From: Dyella_B sp036746095
GTDB lineage: Bacteria > Pseudomonadota > Gammaproteobacteria > Xanthomonadales > Rhodanobacteraceae
NCBI RefSeq assembly: GCF_036746095.1
Contig: NZ_DAIOEU010000007.1
Span: 1-64,000, forward strand
DNA: 64,000 nt
Direction: 5' to 3'
A program made the translations under genes and the position numbers. Shown one piece after another: positions 54,316-62,783 of this stretch. The notes under the pieces are model-generated. The model worked only from the letters and a program-made list of their open reading frames with translations. It did not search any database and was not told the DNA's origin. The number at the start of each line of letters is the position of its first letter. Within the stretch, counting starts at the first letter, position 1.

Positions 54316-54349
54316 GGCCGTCATTCCCGCTTTCGCGGGAATGACGGCC
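54316..54349. repeat. Perfect REP-like palindrome, GTCATTCC family
   Basis: GGCCGTCATTCCCGC..GCGGGAATGACGGCC, a nearly perfect 34-base palindrome between the sigma factor and the MFS gene. It matches the arms of the pair at 38203. Confidence 0.85.
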
Positions 54350-54434
54350 ATGAGGCGGTAAGGTGTTTCATGACAACCTATGGGAGCGCTTGTCTGGCAG
54401 AATCGGCGCTCCGCTTACCGGGAAGTCAAAACAC

Positions 54435-55697
54435 ATGCGTGATGCCGTCGCCACGCCGGCCAATTCACCCGGCCGGGTCCTGTTTGCCAGCCTGATCGGC
54501 ACCACCATCGAGTTCTTCGATTTCTACATCTACGCTACGGCGGCGGTGCTGGTGTTTCCGAAGTTGTTCTTTCCTGCAAGCGATGCCGCGACGGCGACCT
54601 TGCAATCCTTCGCCACGTTCGCGCTGGCGTTTGTCGCGCGGCCGATCGGTTCGGCGCTGTTCGGCCACTTCGGCGATCGCATTGGCCGCAAGGCCACACT
54701 GGTGGCGGCCTTGCTCACCATGGGCGTTTCCACGGTGGTGATCGGCCTGTTGCCCACGTATGACCATATCGGCCTGCTGGCACCTGCGTTGCTCGCGTTG
54801 TGCCGGCTGGGGCAAGGCCTCGGCCTGGGCGGCGAGTGGGGCGGCGCGGTGTTGTTGGCGATCGAGAATGCACCGCCGGGCAAGCGTGCGTGGTACGGCA
54901 TGTTTCCGCAGCTCGGTGCGCCGCTTGGCTTTCTTGCGGCAACCGGCCTGTTTCTCTGGATCACGGAAAAAATGGGCGATGCGGCGTTTTTCGCATGGGG
55001 ATGGCGCGTGCCGTTCCTGGCCAGTTCGGCGCTGGTGCTGATCGGCCTGTGGATGCGCCTGCGCTTGACCGAAACGCCGGCATTCGCGCAGGCGATGGCC
55101 AAGCATGAGCGGGTGAAAGTGCCGATGCTCAACGTGCTCACGCAACACCCGGGTGCGCTTGTGGCAGGCACCTTCGTGTCGTTGGCGACGTTCGTGATCT
55201 TCTACTTGATGACGGTGTTTGCGTTGAGCTGGGCGACGTCCAGGCTGAGCTATTCGCGCGAAGCGTTCCTGATCGTGCAGATGGTCGGGGTATTGTTCTT
55301 CGCGTTGTTCATTCCGTTTTCGGCGTGGCTGGCGGACAGGCGTGGCGGGCGTTTCGTCATGTTGCTGGCGACGGTGCTGATCTTTGTCTTCGGCATTGCC
55401 TACGCACCGTTGTTCGCGCAGAGCGGCATGCTGTTCATGGTGGTGGGCATGTGCATCGTCGGCATCACGTACGGGCCGCTGGGCACGGTGCTGGCGCAGA
55501 TGTTTCCCACCGCCGTGCGTTACACGGGCGCATCGCTGGCGTTCAACCTGGCGGGTATTTTTGGTGCCTCGTTGGCGCCGTATGTCGCCACGTGGCTGGC
55601 CAAGACCTATGGCTTGGCATACGTGGGTTATTACTTGTCTGCGGCAGCCGTGCTGACTTTGCTGGCCTTGCTCGCGAAACCGCGCGAGACGATGTAA
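54435..55697 (+). CDS. MFS transporter (metabolite:H+ symporter type)
   Basis: A 420-residue inner-membrane protein with 12 hydrophobic segments. GTTIEFFDFYIYATAAVLVFPKLFF and FGHFGDRIGRKATL (loop 2-3 motif) match the ShiA/ProP-like sugar porter group, as do GQGLGLGGEWGGAVLLAIENA and YGMFPQLGAPLGF. It probably imports an organic acid, with the substrate unknown. The ATG at 54435 follows GGGAAG. Confidence 0.92.
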   Translation: MRDAVATPANSPGRVLFASLIGTTIEFFDFYIYATAAVLVFPKLFFPASDAATATLQSFATFALAFVARPIGSALFGHFGDRIGRKATLVAALLTMGVSTVVIGLLPTYDHIGLLAPALLALCRLGQGLGLGGEWGGAVLLAIENAPPGKRAWYGMFPQLGAPLGFLAATGLFLWITEKMGDAAFFAWGWRVPFLASSALVLIGLWMRLRLTETPAFAQAMAKHERVKVPMLNVLTQHPGALVAGTFVSLATFVIFYLMTVFALSWATSRLSYSREAFLIVQMVGVLFFALFIPFSAWLADRRGGRFVMLLATVLIFVFGIAYAPLFAQSGMLFMVVGMCIVGITYGPLGTVLAQMFPTAVRYTGASLAFNLAGIFGASLAPYVATWLAKTYGLAYVGYYLSAAAVLTLLALLAKPRETM

Positions 55698-55730
55698 CGA
55701 TTTGAAGTGATCGAGAAAAAAGCCCTGACC

Positions 55731-55749
55731 AGCGCAAGCGGCCAGGGCT
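55731..55749 (-). terminator. Terminator of the YXWGXW-protein gene
   Basis: On the minus strand AGCCCTG pairs with CAGGGCT (55749-55731) and is followed by a T6 run (55730-55725). Confidence 0.75.
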
Positions 55750-55766
55750 TTGTCGTTGCGGAAGGC

Positions 55767-57017
55767 CTATCCACCAGGCGGGTGTTGTTCCTCGTGCTTG
55801 TTCTCATGCGGCGGTGGTGCCTGACGTGGTGGCGCGGCGGGGTGGGGCGCCTGTTCGGGGCGCGGGGCCGGATGATAAGCCGGTGCCGGTGGCGGGGCAG
55901 GGTGATAGGCCGGCTGAGGTTCGGGACGCAGGCGCTCCGGCGCCATTTCGCGCGGCGGTGGCACCTGGTGTGGCACTTCACGCGGAGCGGGCGCTTCGCG
56001 TGGTGCCGCGCGCGGCGCAGGCGCGGCTTCCGGATGCGGTTGCATGTGTGGCGCCCCGACGTTCTCCGGCCGTTCGAACGGCCGGCTCGGTGTTACCGGT
56101 GCATGCAAGGGCTCGGCGTTCGGGTTTTGCCGCGAATGCGGCGCGAAATGTTCGGAGGGCAGGCCTGGACGTTGCGCCGGTTGCGGATGTGCGTCCGGAA
56201 CGGGACGTGCCCCCGGCGTCAAGTGCGAAGCACCGGCTTCCGCTGCACGTGCGCCATGCGCTGCGACGATGCCTGCTCCCGTAAAGGCAGCCGGCCGCGC
56301 CGTCGCCGCGATCGGCGGAGCCCCATGGTTTTCCGAAGCACGCAGTGCACGGTTCTGCCTCGCCATCGTCATCTGCTGTCGCTGGGCGGCGACCGGCGGC
56401 GAGTGCTGTGCGCGCTGATAAGCCATCTGCTGCGCAGTCGGCGCAGCGCGGACGCCACCGTTGCCGCCGTTGTAGCTCACGCGTTTGACGGTGATGTTGT
56501 TGACCACGGTCTGGTTGTACACGTTGGTGACGTGCACGTTGCGGATGTTGTTGACCGCGCGGTTGTAATAGAAACCGTGCGGCCCCCAGCGCCCGCCTTC
56601 GTAACCGCGGCCGGTGTAGCCGTAGCCATAGTCGATGCCGCCGTAATAGCCCACTTCCGGGCCCCAATACCCTTCGTGGAAGACATACACGCCGTCGTTC
56701 CATGCCCAATAGGCCGGCGTCCACAACGCGCCTGTGTATGGTGCCGTTACCCAGGTGCCTGGCACCCAGTAGTACTCGGCGCCATCCCATGCCCAATAAC
56801 CGGGTACCCACATGTAGCCGTCATCCGGAATGGGCGGTTGGTCGTACACCGGCAAGGGCGGTGGCGGCGACCCCGCCGTGATGGTGACGCCGATCGATAC
56901 CTGGGCCTGCACCGGCGTCGTTATGAACGCCAAGGCCGTGGCCGTCAGCACGCAAGCGCCGAGCGCGAGCGACCTGCCATGCATTGCGGCCTTGCGCATC
57001 AGAACATAGTGTTTCAT
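55767..57017 (-). CDS. Exported YXWGXW-repeat protein
   Basis: A 416-residue exported protein with signal peptide LALGACVLTATALAFITTPVQA. The N-terminal third has repeats of the YXWGXW type (MWVPGYWAWDGAEYYWVPGTW, LWTPAYWAWNDGVYVFHEGYWG). The middle is Asn/Val-rich, and the last ~150 residues are Pro/His/Ala-rich and probably disordered. Function unknown; likely envelope-associated. The start follows GAGGAACACCC. A terminator follows. Confidence 0.82.
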   Translation of the reverse strand: MKHYVLMRKAAMHGRSLALGACVLTATALAFITTPVQAQVSIGVTITAGSPPPPLPVYDQPPIPDDGYMWVPGYWAWDGAEYYWVPGTWVTAPYTGALWTPAYWAWNDGVYVFHEGYWGPEVGYYGGIDYGYGYTGRGYEGGRWGPHGFYYNRAVNNIRNVHVTNVYNQTVVNNITVKRVSYNGGNGGVRAAPTAQQMAYQRAQHSPPVAAQRQQMTMARQNRALRASENHGAPPIAATARPAAFTGAGIVAAHGARAAEAGASHLTPGARPVPDAHPQPAQRPGLPSEHFAPHSRQNPNAEPLHAPVTPSRPFERPENVGAPHMQPHPEAAPAPRAAPREAPAPREVPHQVPPPREMAPERLRPEPQPAYHPAPPPAPAYHPAPRPEQAPHPAAPPRQAPPPHENKHEEQHPPGG

Positions 57018-57342
57018 GGGTGTTCCTCTCTTGGCGGAGTGCGTGGAGAGAAGCTAGCGCATGCCATGCAACGGAATACTGAGCGAGCGCCGGTATCGTT
57101 TCCGTTCAATTAAGCACCGTTATGGGGTTCGACACTGCACTCACACGCAAGCACTTGTGCCGCTTACGTAATCTGTACATGAATCATGAGTGAAACCCAA
57201 AACGGCGGTGCGGGAATCGCTTGCGCTGCTCCTTACGTGCCGCGTGAAAATGATTTGCTGCGTGCGCGTGCATTGGCAATATTCGGAGTGTCATGCATCG
57301 ATACAGGCGATAGTTTATGCCGTTTTCATGAGGGAGATGCCG

Positions 57343-58080
57343 ATGAAAATCCATCACGCCGAATGGGCTGCACAGATACGCAACGATCAGCGGGATCAGC
57401 TTGATTGGCATCGCCTGGGCGAGGACCTCGACCGTTACGGCGCCGCCCATATGCCGGGATTGCTGCCGGCGGACGCATGCCATGCGCTGACTGCGCTGTA
57501 TGGCGACGATCGTCATTTCAGAAGCCAGGTGGTGATGGCCAGGCACGGTTTTGGTAGTGGCGAATACAAGTATTTCGCCTATCCGCTGCCTGCGTTGATC
57601 CAGCAACTTCGCACCTGCTTCTATCCACCGCTGGCCGCGATCGCCAATCGCTGGAACCAGGCGATGAATATCGACGTGCGTTATCCAGCTACGCACGCGC
57701 AATACCTTGAGCGCTGCCACGCGGCAGGCCAGGGCCGCCCGACGCCGTTGCTGCTGCAATACGCGGCCGGCGATTACAACTGCCTGCATCAGGATCTGTA
57801 TGGCGAACACGTGTTTCCATTGCAGATGGCGATCCTGCTTTCACAGCCAGGCAAGGATTTCACCGGCGGAGAATTCGTGCTGACCGAGCAACGGCCACGC
57901 ATGCAATCGCGGGCGGAAGTGGTGCCGCTAAAGCAGGGCGATGCGGTGGTGTTTGCCGTGCACCACCGGCCGGTGCAGGGTGCGCGCGGGGTGTATCGCG
58001 TGATGATGCGGCATGGAGTGAGCCGCCTTCGTTCGGGGCATAGGCATACGCTGGGGATTATTTTTCATGATGCGGCGTGA
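57343..58080 (+). CDS. 2OG-Fe(II) oxygenase (PF09859-like)
   Basis: A 245-residue oxygenase. It has DWHRLGEDLDRYGAAHMPGLLPADACHAL, then HQDLYGEHVFPLQMAILL with the H-x-D iron ligands and a distal HGVSRLRSGHRHTLGIIFHDA. This matches a family annotated as oxygenases acting on damaged nucleic acid, in which members are often near DNA-repair genes. No such gene is adjacent here. The start at 57343 is preferred because GAGGGAG is correctly spaced; two upstream ATGs are alternatives. Confidence 0.85.
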   Translation: MKIHHAEWAAQIRNDQRDQLDWHRLGEDLDRYGAAHMPGLLPADACHALTALYGDDRHFRSQVVMARHGFGSGEYKYFAYPLPALIQQLRTCFYPPLAAIANRWNQAMNIDVRYPATHAQYLERCHAAGQGRPTPLLLQYAAGDYNCLHQDLYGEHVFPLQMAILLSQPGKDFTGGEFVLTEQRPRMQSRAEVVPLKQGDAVVFAVHHRPVQGARGVYRVMMRHGVSRLRSGHRHTLGIIFHDAA

Positions 58081-58249
58081 TGGCACGAAAGTAGAAGACG
58101 CAGTGCTCCCACTGTTGGGGCGGGGCTATTTCAGGGCACGGCGTCATTCCGGCCTTCATCCGGATGATGAGCAAAAAAACGCAGGGATAACTCAGCCGCG
58201 GCCCTCGCTATGCAAGCTGGAGAGGACGTACTTCTCGCAAGGTGAAACG

Positions 58250-58274
58250 AAAAAACCGCGCATCGCGCGGTTTT
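58250..58274 (-). terminator. Terminator of the Mrr-type gene
   Basis: On the minus strand AACCGCGC pairs with GCGCGGTT around ATC-type loop (58254-58272), and a T tract follows. It also may end the convergent oxygenase gene. Confidence 0.75.
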
Positions 58275-58280
58275 CGTTGA

Positions 58281-58955
58281 TCAAGTCTGCGCCGCCGTAC
58301 GCGGCCGATGATGCATCGGCGGCGGCGAGGACGGTGCGCGGAACGGCACTACGCCGGCATGGATCGGCAGCTGCGAGTCGCTCAGCATGGCCAGCAGCGT
58401 TTCGCCGTAGATCAGTTCGAACGGTTTGCCGGTGACGAATTTCCACGCCTCCTCGGTGTAGTCGCCGCAAGCAACGATCTTCACGGCAGAGGCGTGGTGG
58501 TACTTCATCAGGTTATGCATCTCGCGCACGTCTTTCACGTCGACGTTGCGATGTTTCCAGTGGCGGCATTGCACCAGGGTGGTCATGCTGTGCTTATGCA
58601 GGATGAGATCGAGGCCATCATCCGCATCCGTGCGGCCGGCGAACTCTACCGCGTAGCCGCGAAAGCGGAACGCCTGCGCCACGCGTTCCTCGAATACACG
58701 CCAGTGGATCTGGCACAGGTCCGACAGTTGGTCGCGCACGATCAGGCGGTGCATGCGCTTGCGATAGCCGACACAGGTGGCGAACGCCATGAACCAGCAA
58801 GCGATCAGGGCCATCCACAGCAAGGTCATGTAGCTGGCGCCATGCGGGCCGCGCCCGTAGTGAACGTCCAGGTAAACGCTCACGCCAAGCAACGCCCCGG
58901 CCGGCCAATGCACCCGGATGAACCGCTCAATACGATGTGTTCTCTGCTTCGCCAT
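58281..58955 (-). CDS. Membrane-anchored Mrr-type restriction endonuclease-like protein, second copy
   Basis: A 224-residue paralogue of the 27712 gene. Two hydrophobic segments (WPAGALLGVSVYLDVHYG and YMTLLWMALIACWFMAFATCVGY) precede an Mrr-like nuclease domain with D-G-L-D-L-I-L and L-V-Q-C-R-H-W. The lysine of D-x(n)-Q-x-K is replaced by arginine here (Q-C-R), so catalysis may be lost. The ATG at 58955 follows GGGGGAG. The function is unknown. Confidence 0.8.
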   Translation of the reverse strand: MAKQRTHRIERFIRVHWPAGALLGVSVYLDVHYGRGPHGASYMTLLWMALIACWFMAFATCVGYRKRMHRLIVRDQLSDLCQIHWRVFEERVAQAFRFRGYAVEFAGRTDADDGLDLILHKHSMTTLVQCRHWKHRNVDVKDVREMHNLMKYHHASAVKIVACGDYTEEAWKFVTGKPFELIYGETLLAMLSDSQLPIHAGVVPFRAPSSPPPMHHRPRTAAQT

Positions 58956-59315
58956 CAACTCCCCCGAGCTGTGAACGCTGCTACCGAACCGTGAGTCGAC
59001 CTTAGCGCGGACCCTTCTTTAGATCAGCGTGCAGCGCGGCATTCAGCCGCAGTGCTGTTCTGTCGCGGCGCAGCGCGTTTTTTATGGGTACATTGGTGCG
59101 GCGCAGCGATATTTTTCGTGCCAACCGGGGCCGGCGGGCGATATGAAGGCCAGCTGTCGCCTCGCTTTTCACGCTTTCTCCATGCCATGGGCCGCAGCAG
59201 TATGCTTTGCCGCGTCAACCGCCGACGACCGGATTTCCACGGCTTTTTCACATCTCGCATGCCACACCGGACACGCGGCATCGCCGCCTCGTCAATCCGC
59301 CTTCGATGGGGAAGC

Positions 59316-59711
59316 ATGGCTATGAGCAAGACCGACACCTGGACCCGCAACACCCCCGTCAACTGGGACGATCCACAGCTGGTTTCGCTGCTAAGCCGCA
59401 GCGAAAGCTGGAGCATCGATAACCGTGGCGGTTTCACTTCCCAGCATGTGCAGGTCTATCTGGGCTGGGGCGGTACGGTGGGCCGATCGGCCACGCTGGT
59501 GTGGGAACGCGATAGCGCGGTGGTGGTGGAAGCCACTTTCGCGCTTCCACAAGGCGAGCAGGTGCGGGTGGACAAGCACCTGGGTGATCGCATCCGCACG
59601 TTGTGGGGCGTGGTGGTGGATGGTCGCGAGGGTTACCGCGAGGAGGATCGCCGCAAAGGCATCCATGTGTATTGGCTGCAGGTGCTGAACAAGCCCAACG
59701 AGTCGTTCTAA
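59316..59711 (+). CDS. Hypothetical protein, tandem paralogue 1
   Basis: A 131-residue soluble protein. It shares with the next gene the blocks NWDDPQLVSLLSRSESWSIDNRGGFTSQHVQVYLGWGGT, LVWERDSAVVVEATFALPQGEQVRVDKH and GVVVDGREGYREEDRRKGIHVYWLQV. Beta-rich composition suggests a small sandwich fold. No known domain comes to mind. The start at 59316 follows GGGGAAGC. Confidence 0.75.
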   Translation: MAMSKTDTWTRNTPVNWDDPQLVSLLSRSESWSIDNRGGFTSQHVQVYLGWGGTVGRSATLVWERDSAVVVEATFALPQGEQVRVDKHLGDRIRTLWGVVVDGREGYREEDRRKGIHVYWLQVLNKPNESF

Positions 59712-59835
59712 AGAAACGACGATGGCAGGCCGATAACCGGCTTGAGCACATCAGCCTTTCAAAGCGTTCACCCGGCTTGCCGCATGCGGCAGCGGGAAGC
59801 TGCTGGCGTGACGCTTGCAGGAAACATAACGCGGT

Positions 59836-60210
59836 ATGAGCCACATAAAATCCATGCCAAAGGTGTCGAACACGCAGGTGGACTGGAGCGATCCGCGCCT
59901 GGAAGCGCTATTGCGCAAAACCGAGGAATGGAAGCTCGACAATCGCGGGGGTTTTCCCGCGCAGGATGTGCAGATCCATCTCGGCTGGGGCGCCAGCGCG
60001 GCGCGCAAGGCAGTGCTGGTGTGGGAAGCCGATCGCGTGATGGTGCTCGAAGCGATGTTCCTGATTCCGCAAGGCGAACACGTGCGCGTGGATCGCATGG
60101 CCGCCGGCGGCATGCGCACGGTCTGGGGTGTGGTCGCGGAAGGGCGCGAAGGGTTCCGTGAAGAGGACAAGGCGAACGGCGTATACGTGCATTGGTTGCA
60201 CGTGGGCTGA
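59836..60210 (+). CDS. Hypothetical protein, tandem paralogue 2
   Basis: A 124-residue protein about as long as the upstream copy, with VDWSDPRLEALLRKTEEWKLDNRGGFPAQDVQIHLGWGAS and LVWEADRVMVLEAMFLIPQGEHVRVDR in register. The first ten residues differ. The duplication is old, with roughly half the residues identical by eye. The two genes are 124 bases apart on the same strand. Confidence 0.75.
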   Translation: MSHIKSMPKVSNTQVDWSDPRLEALLRKTEEWKLDNRGGFPAQDVQIHLGWGASAARKAVLVWEADRVMVLEAMFLIPQGEHVRVDRMAAGGMRTVWGVVAEGREGFREEDKANGVYVHWLHVG

Positions 60211-60306
60211 GCCGTTCGAATCGATGCCGAAGGGGATGAAATCCGGCAGCGGACGCCACGAGCATGCCGGGCTTTTCATTCCAGGGCGTGTAGCCCAATC
60301 CCGCAG

Positions 60307-61530
60307 CTATGGGCTTTGCGACCGTGCATGCTCCTTCATCGCCTGCATCTGCAACACCAGCGCAAGCACGACCGAAGCCATCGCCGCCAGCGCGGCAAAA
60401 CCATAGATGGCGTTGTAGCCCATGCCGCTGGCCGCCCAGCCGCCGAGCGGGCCGGTAAGCGCCATGGCGACGTCCATGAAAACCGAATACACGCCCAGTG
60501 CGGAGCCGCTGCTATGCGCCGGCACGCGGTGCACGGCTTCCACGCCCAGCGCCGGGAATACGAGTGAAAAGCCGAGGCCGGCGATGGCCGCGCCGATGCC
60601 GGCCATCACGGCGGTGTTGGCCAGGCACAACACGATCAGTCCGATGGCTTCCACCGACAGCGACACCATCGCAACGCGGTAACCCCCCACTCGCGGAATG
60701 GTGCGCGCAAAGATGAAGCGCACGCCCACGAACACGACGCCGAATACCGTCAGCGCCAGCGCAGCGTTCGACCAACCGTGCGCGGCGTAAAACAACGTGA
60801 TGAAGGTGGCGATGCAGCCGAAGCCGATCGAGCCGAGCGCCAGCCCGATGCCGTAGGGCACCACGCGCGCGGCTACCGTCCGGAACGATGCACGTTCGCC
60901 GGCGATGGTGATAGTGGCGCGCTTCAGTTGCGCCAATGGCAACGCGGCGAGTGCCAGCACCAAGGTCGCTGCACCGATGATGGCGAAACCGTAGTGATGA
61001 TCGAGCAGCACGCCCAGCGGCGCGCCTGCCGCCAGCGCGCCGTAGGTCGCCACACCGTTCCACGAAATCACGCGCGCGGTATGGCGATGTCCCACCTGGC
61101 CCATGCCCCAGGCGATGGCGCCCGTACCGACACAGCTTTCCGCGCAACCCAGGGCCAGGCGCGCGATGAAGATCAGGCCCAGACTCAGCCACGGCACGTG
61201 GCTGGCCAGCGCGGCCAGCAGCAAAAGCGCACCGCTGGCAGCGCACATCATGAGGCCGGTCATCACCGTGCGCTTGGGGCCTTTGGCATCGGCCATGCGC
61301 CCGGCGTGCGGCCGGCTGAGCAGGGTGGCTACGTATTGAATGCTGATCGCCAGGCCCGCCAGCATCGCGCCGAAGCCGAGATTCGTATTGACGAAACCGG
61401 GCAGCACGGCCAGCGACAGGCCGATGGTCAGATACGCCATGAAGGTGAACGCGACGGTGCTGAGAATCGCCAGCAGCACGCCGGACTGGCGGCCTTCCTG
61501 GGCCGCTGAAGAATGTGAGGCATCAGCCAT
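60307..61530 (-). CDS. MFS transporter (YhhS/YfcJ-like)
   Basis: A 407-residue protein with 12 hydrophobic segments. AISIQYVATLLSRPHAGRMADAKGPKRTVMTGL contains the loop 2-3 motif (GRMADAKGPKR). FIARLALGCAESCVGTGAIAWGMG resembles the YfcJ/YhhS group of drug or sugar efflux proteins. The substrate is unknown. The ATG at 61530 gives the standard N-terminus. It converges on the paralogue pair. Confidence 0.9.
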   Translation of the reverse strand: MADASHSSAAQEGRQSGVLLAILSTVAFTFMAYLTIGLSLAVLPGFVNTNLGFGAMLAGLAISIQYVATLLSRPHAGRMADAKGPKRTVMTGLMMCAASGALLLLAALASHVPWLSLGLIFIARLALGCAESCVGTGAIAWGMGQVGHRHTARVISWNGVATYGALAAGAPLGVLLDHHYGFAIIGAATLVLALAALPLAQLKRATITIAGERASFRTVAARVVPYGIGLALGSIGFGCIATFITLFYAAHGWSNAALALTVFGVVFVGVRFIFARTIPRVGGYRVAMVSLSVEAIGLIVLCLANTAVMAGIGAAIAGLGFSLVFPALGVEAVHRVPAHSSGSALGVYSVFMDVAMALTGPLGGWAASGMGYNAIYGFAALAAMASVVLALVLQMQAMKEHARSQSP

Positions 61531-61720
61531 GGTGGGAAAGACAGCAAAAGCCGGAGGGCAGCGACGATTATAGGTCGTCATGGTGCGGTGCGTCATGCAT
61601 GGAGCGGGTCAATGCTTGCCCATTGATCGGAAAACGCAGTGCGTCGCGGCCTTGCTCGCCGGTTGGGGTGAAGCCTGGCATCGCCCTGTTTGGCCGTTCG
61701 GATGGGGTCTTGCGCGAAAC

Positions 61721-62218
61721 CTACGCAGCAGCTTCCTGCAGTACATCCAGCTCCAGCTTCTTCATCGCCAGCACGGCTTTCATCACCCGCTGCGCTTTTT
61801 CCGGATTGCAAGACGTCAGCAGCTCGATCAATTGCACCGGTACCACCTGCCAGGAAACGCCGAAGCGGTCCTGCAGCCAGCCGCATTGCTGCGCGGCCGG
61901 CTCGCCGCCTTTCGACAGTGCATCCCAGTAGTGATCCACCTCTGCCTGCGTGCGGCAGTTCACCACCAGCGACATGGCGGGGCTGAACGTAAACACCGGG
62001 CCGCCATTGAGCGCGGTAAATGGCTGGCCGTCCAATTCAAACGCCACGGTCATCACTGAACCTTCGGGGCGGCGTGCGGCCCTGGCGCTTTCAATGTTGT
62101 AGCGAGTAGTGGCGAGGATGCGTGCGTTGTCGAATACCGACACGTAATAGTTCGCGGCTTGCTCGGCTTCCTCGTTGAACCAAAGGAAGGGCGAGATGCG
62201 CTGGAAGCGATCGTTCAT
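61721..62218 (-). CDS. VOC family (PhnB-like) protein
   Basis: A 165-residue protein: ISPFLWFNEEAEQAANYYVSVFDNARILATTRYN and VAFELDGQPFTALNGGPVFTFSPAMSLVVNCRTQAEVDHYWDALSKGGEPAAQQCGWLQDRFGVSWQVVP match the PhnB/3-demethylubiquinone-like VOC group. Members often lack enzymatic activity. The ATG at 62218 follows GGAGACATCAGCC. It precedes the MFS gene by 190 bases on the same strand. Confidence 0.92.
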   Translation of the reverse strand: MNDRFQRISPFLWFNEEAEQAANYYVSVFDNARILATTRYNIESARAARRPEGSVMTVAFELDGQPFTALNGGPVFTFSPAMSLVVNCRTQAEVDHYWDALSKGGEPAAQQCGWLQDRFGVSWQVVPVQLIELLTSCNPEKAQRVMKAVLAMKKLELDVLQEAAA

Positions 62219-62783
62219 GGCTGATGTCTCCGTGGGGAAGGGCTTGTCCATGCGACGAGCGTAGCTGCCCGGGTTCGACAATGGCGCCGGTGTTTTGCAT
62301 CGGAGAACACCCAGGCATGCTGACTATCGTTGTCACGCATGTCTGGTTTTTTCCACGGCACCTAACCGAGCCCTGCGTGCTCATCCTGCCGCGTTGTTTT
62401 GGCCCGATCGGGATGTGCTTGCCCAGGACGATTGATGAGGCGCGCATCGGTGTCGCGGCCATGGCTGTTGCAATGCAACGGCAAAAACCTGCGTTTCCGG
62501 CGTTTTGCGCATGTCGATGTGCATGCGGCGTGAATGCATGGCGCGCTCACATGACATTTTTTCCTTTGCGATGGGAATCACGTTCTAGCGTGGGCAAATC
62601 GGCCAATCGCACTGGACAACGTTGTCATGCGAGGCCAATACTCGCGCCACTTTGCAGCTTCATGACAACACGCGGTGCTACGCAGGAAGCGGTTGGCGAC
62701 TGTCCCCCATGGCCGTCCGGAATGCGGTCGTGAATCGCCGATGGTCTTTTCACTTGTCCGTTCATCCGTCTGGAGACAGTCAC
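62219..62783. other. Long upstream region of the chitinase gene
   Basis: About 565 bases without a supported gene. The last ~200 bases include short palindromes (for example CAATCGCACTGG), and should hold the chitinase promoter and leader. I recognise no riboswitch. Confidence 0.5.
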
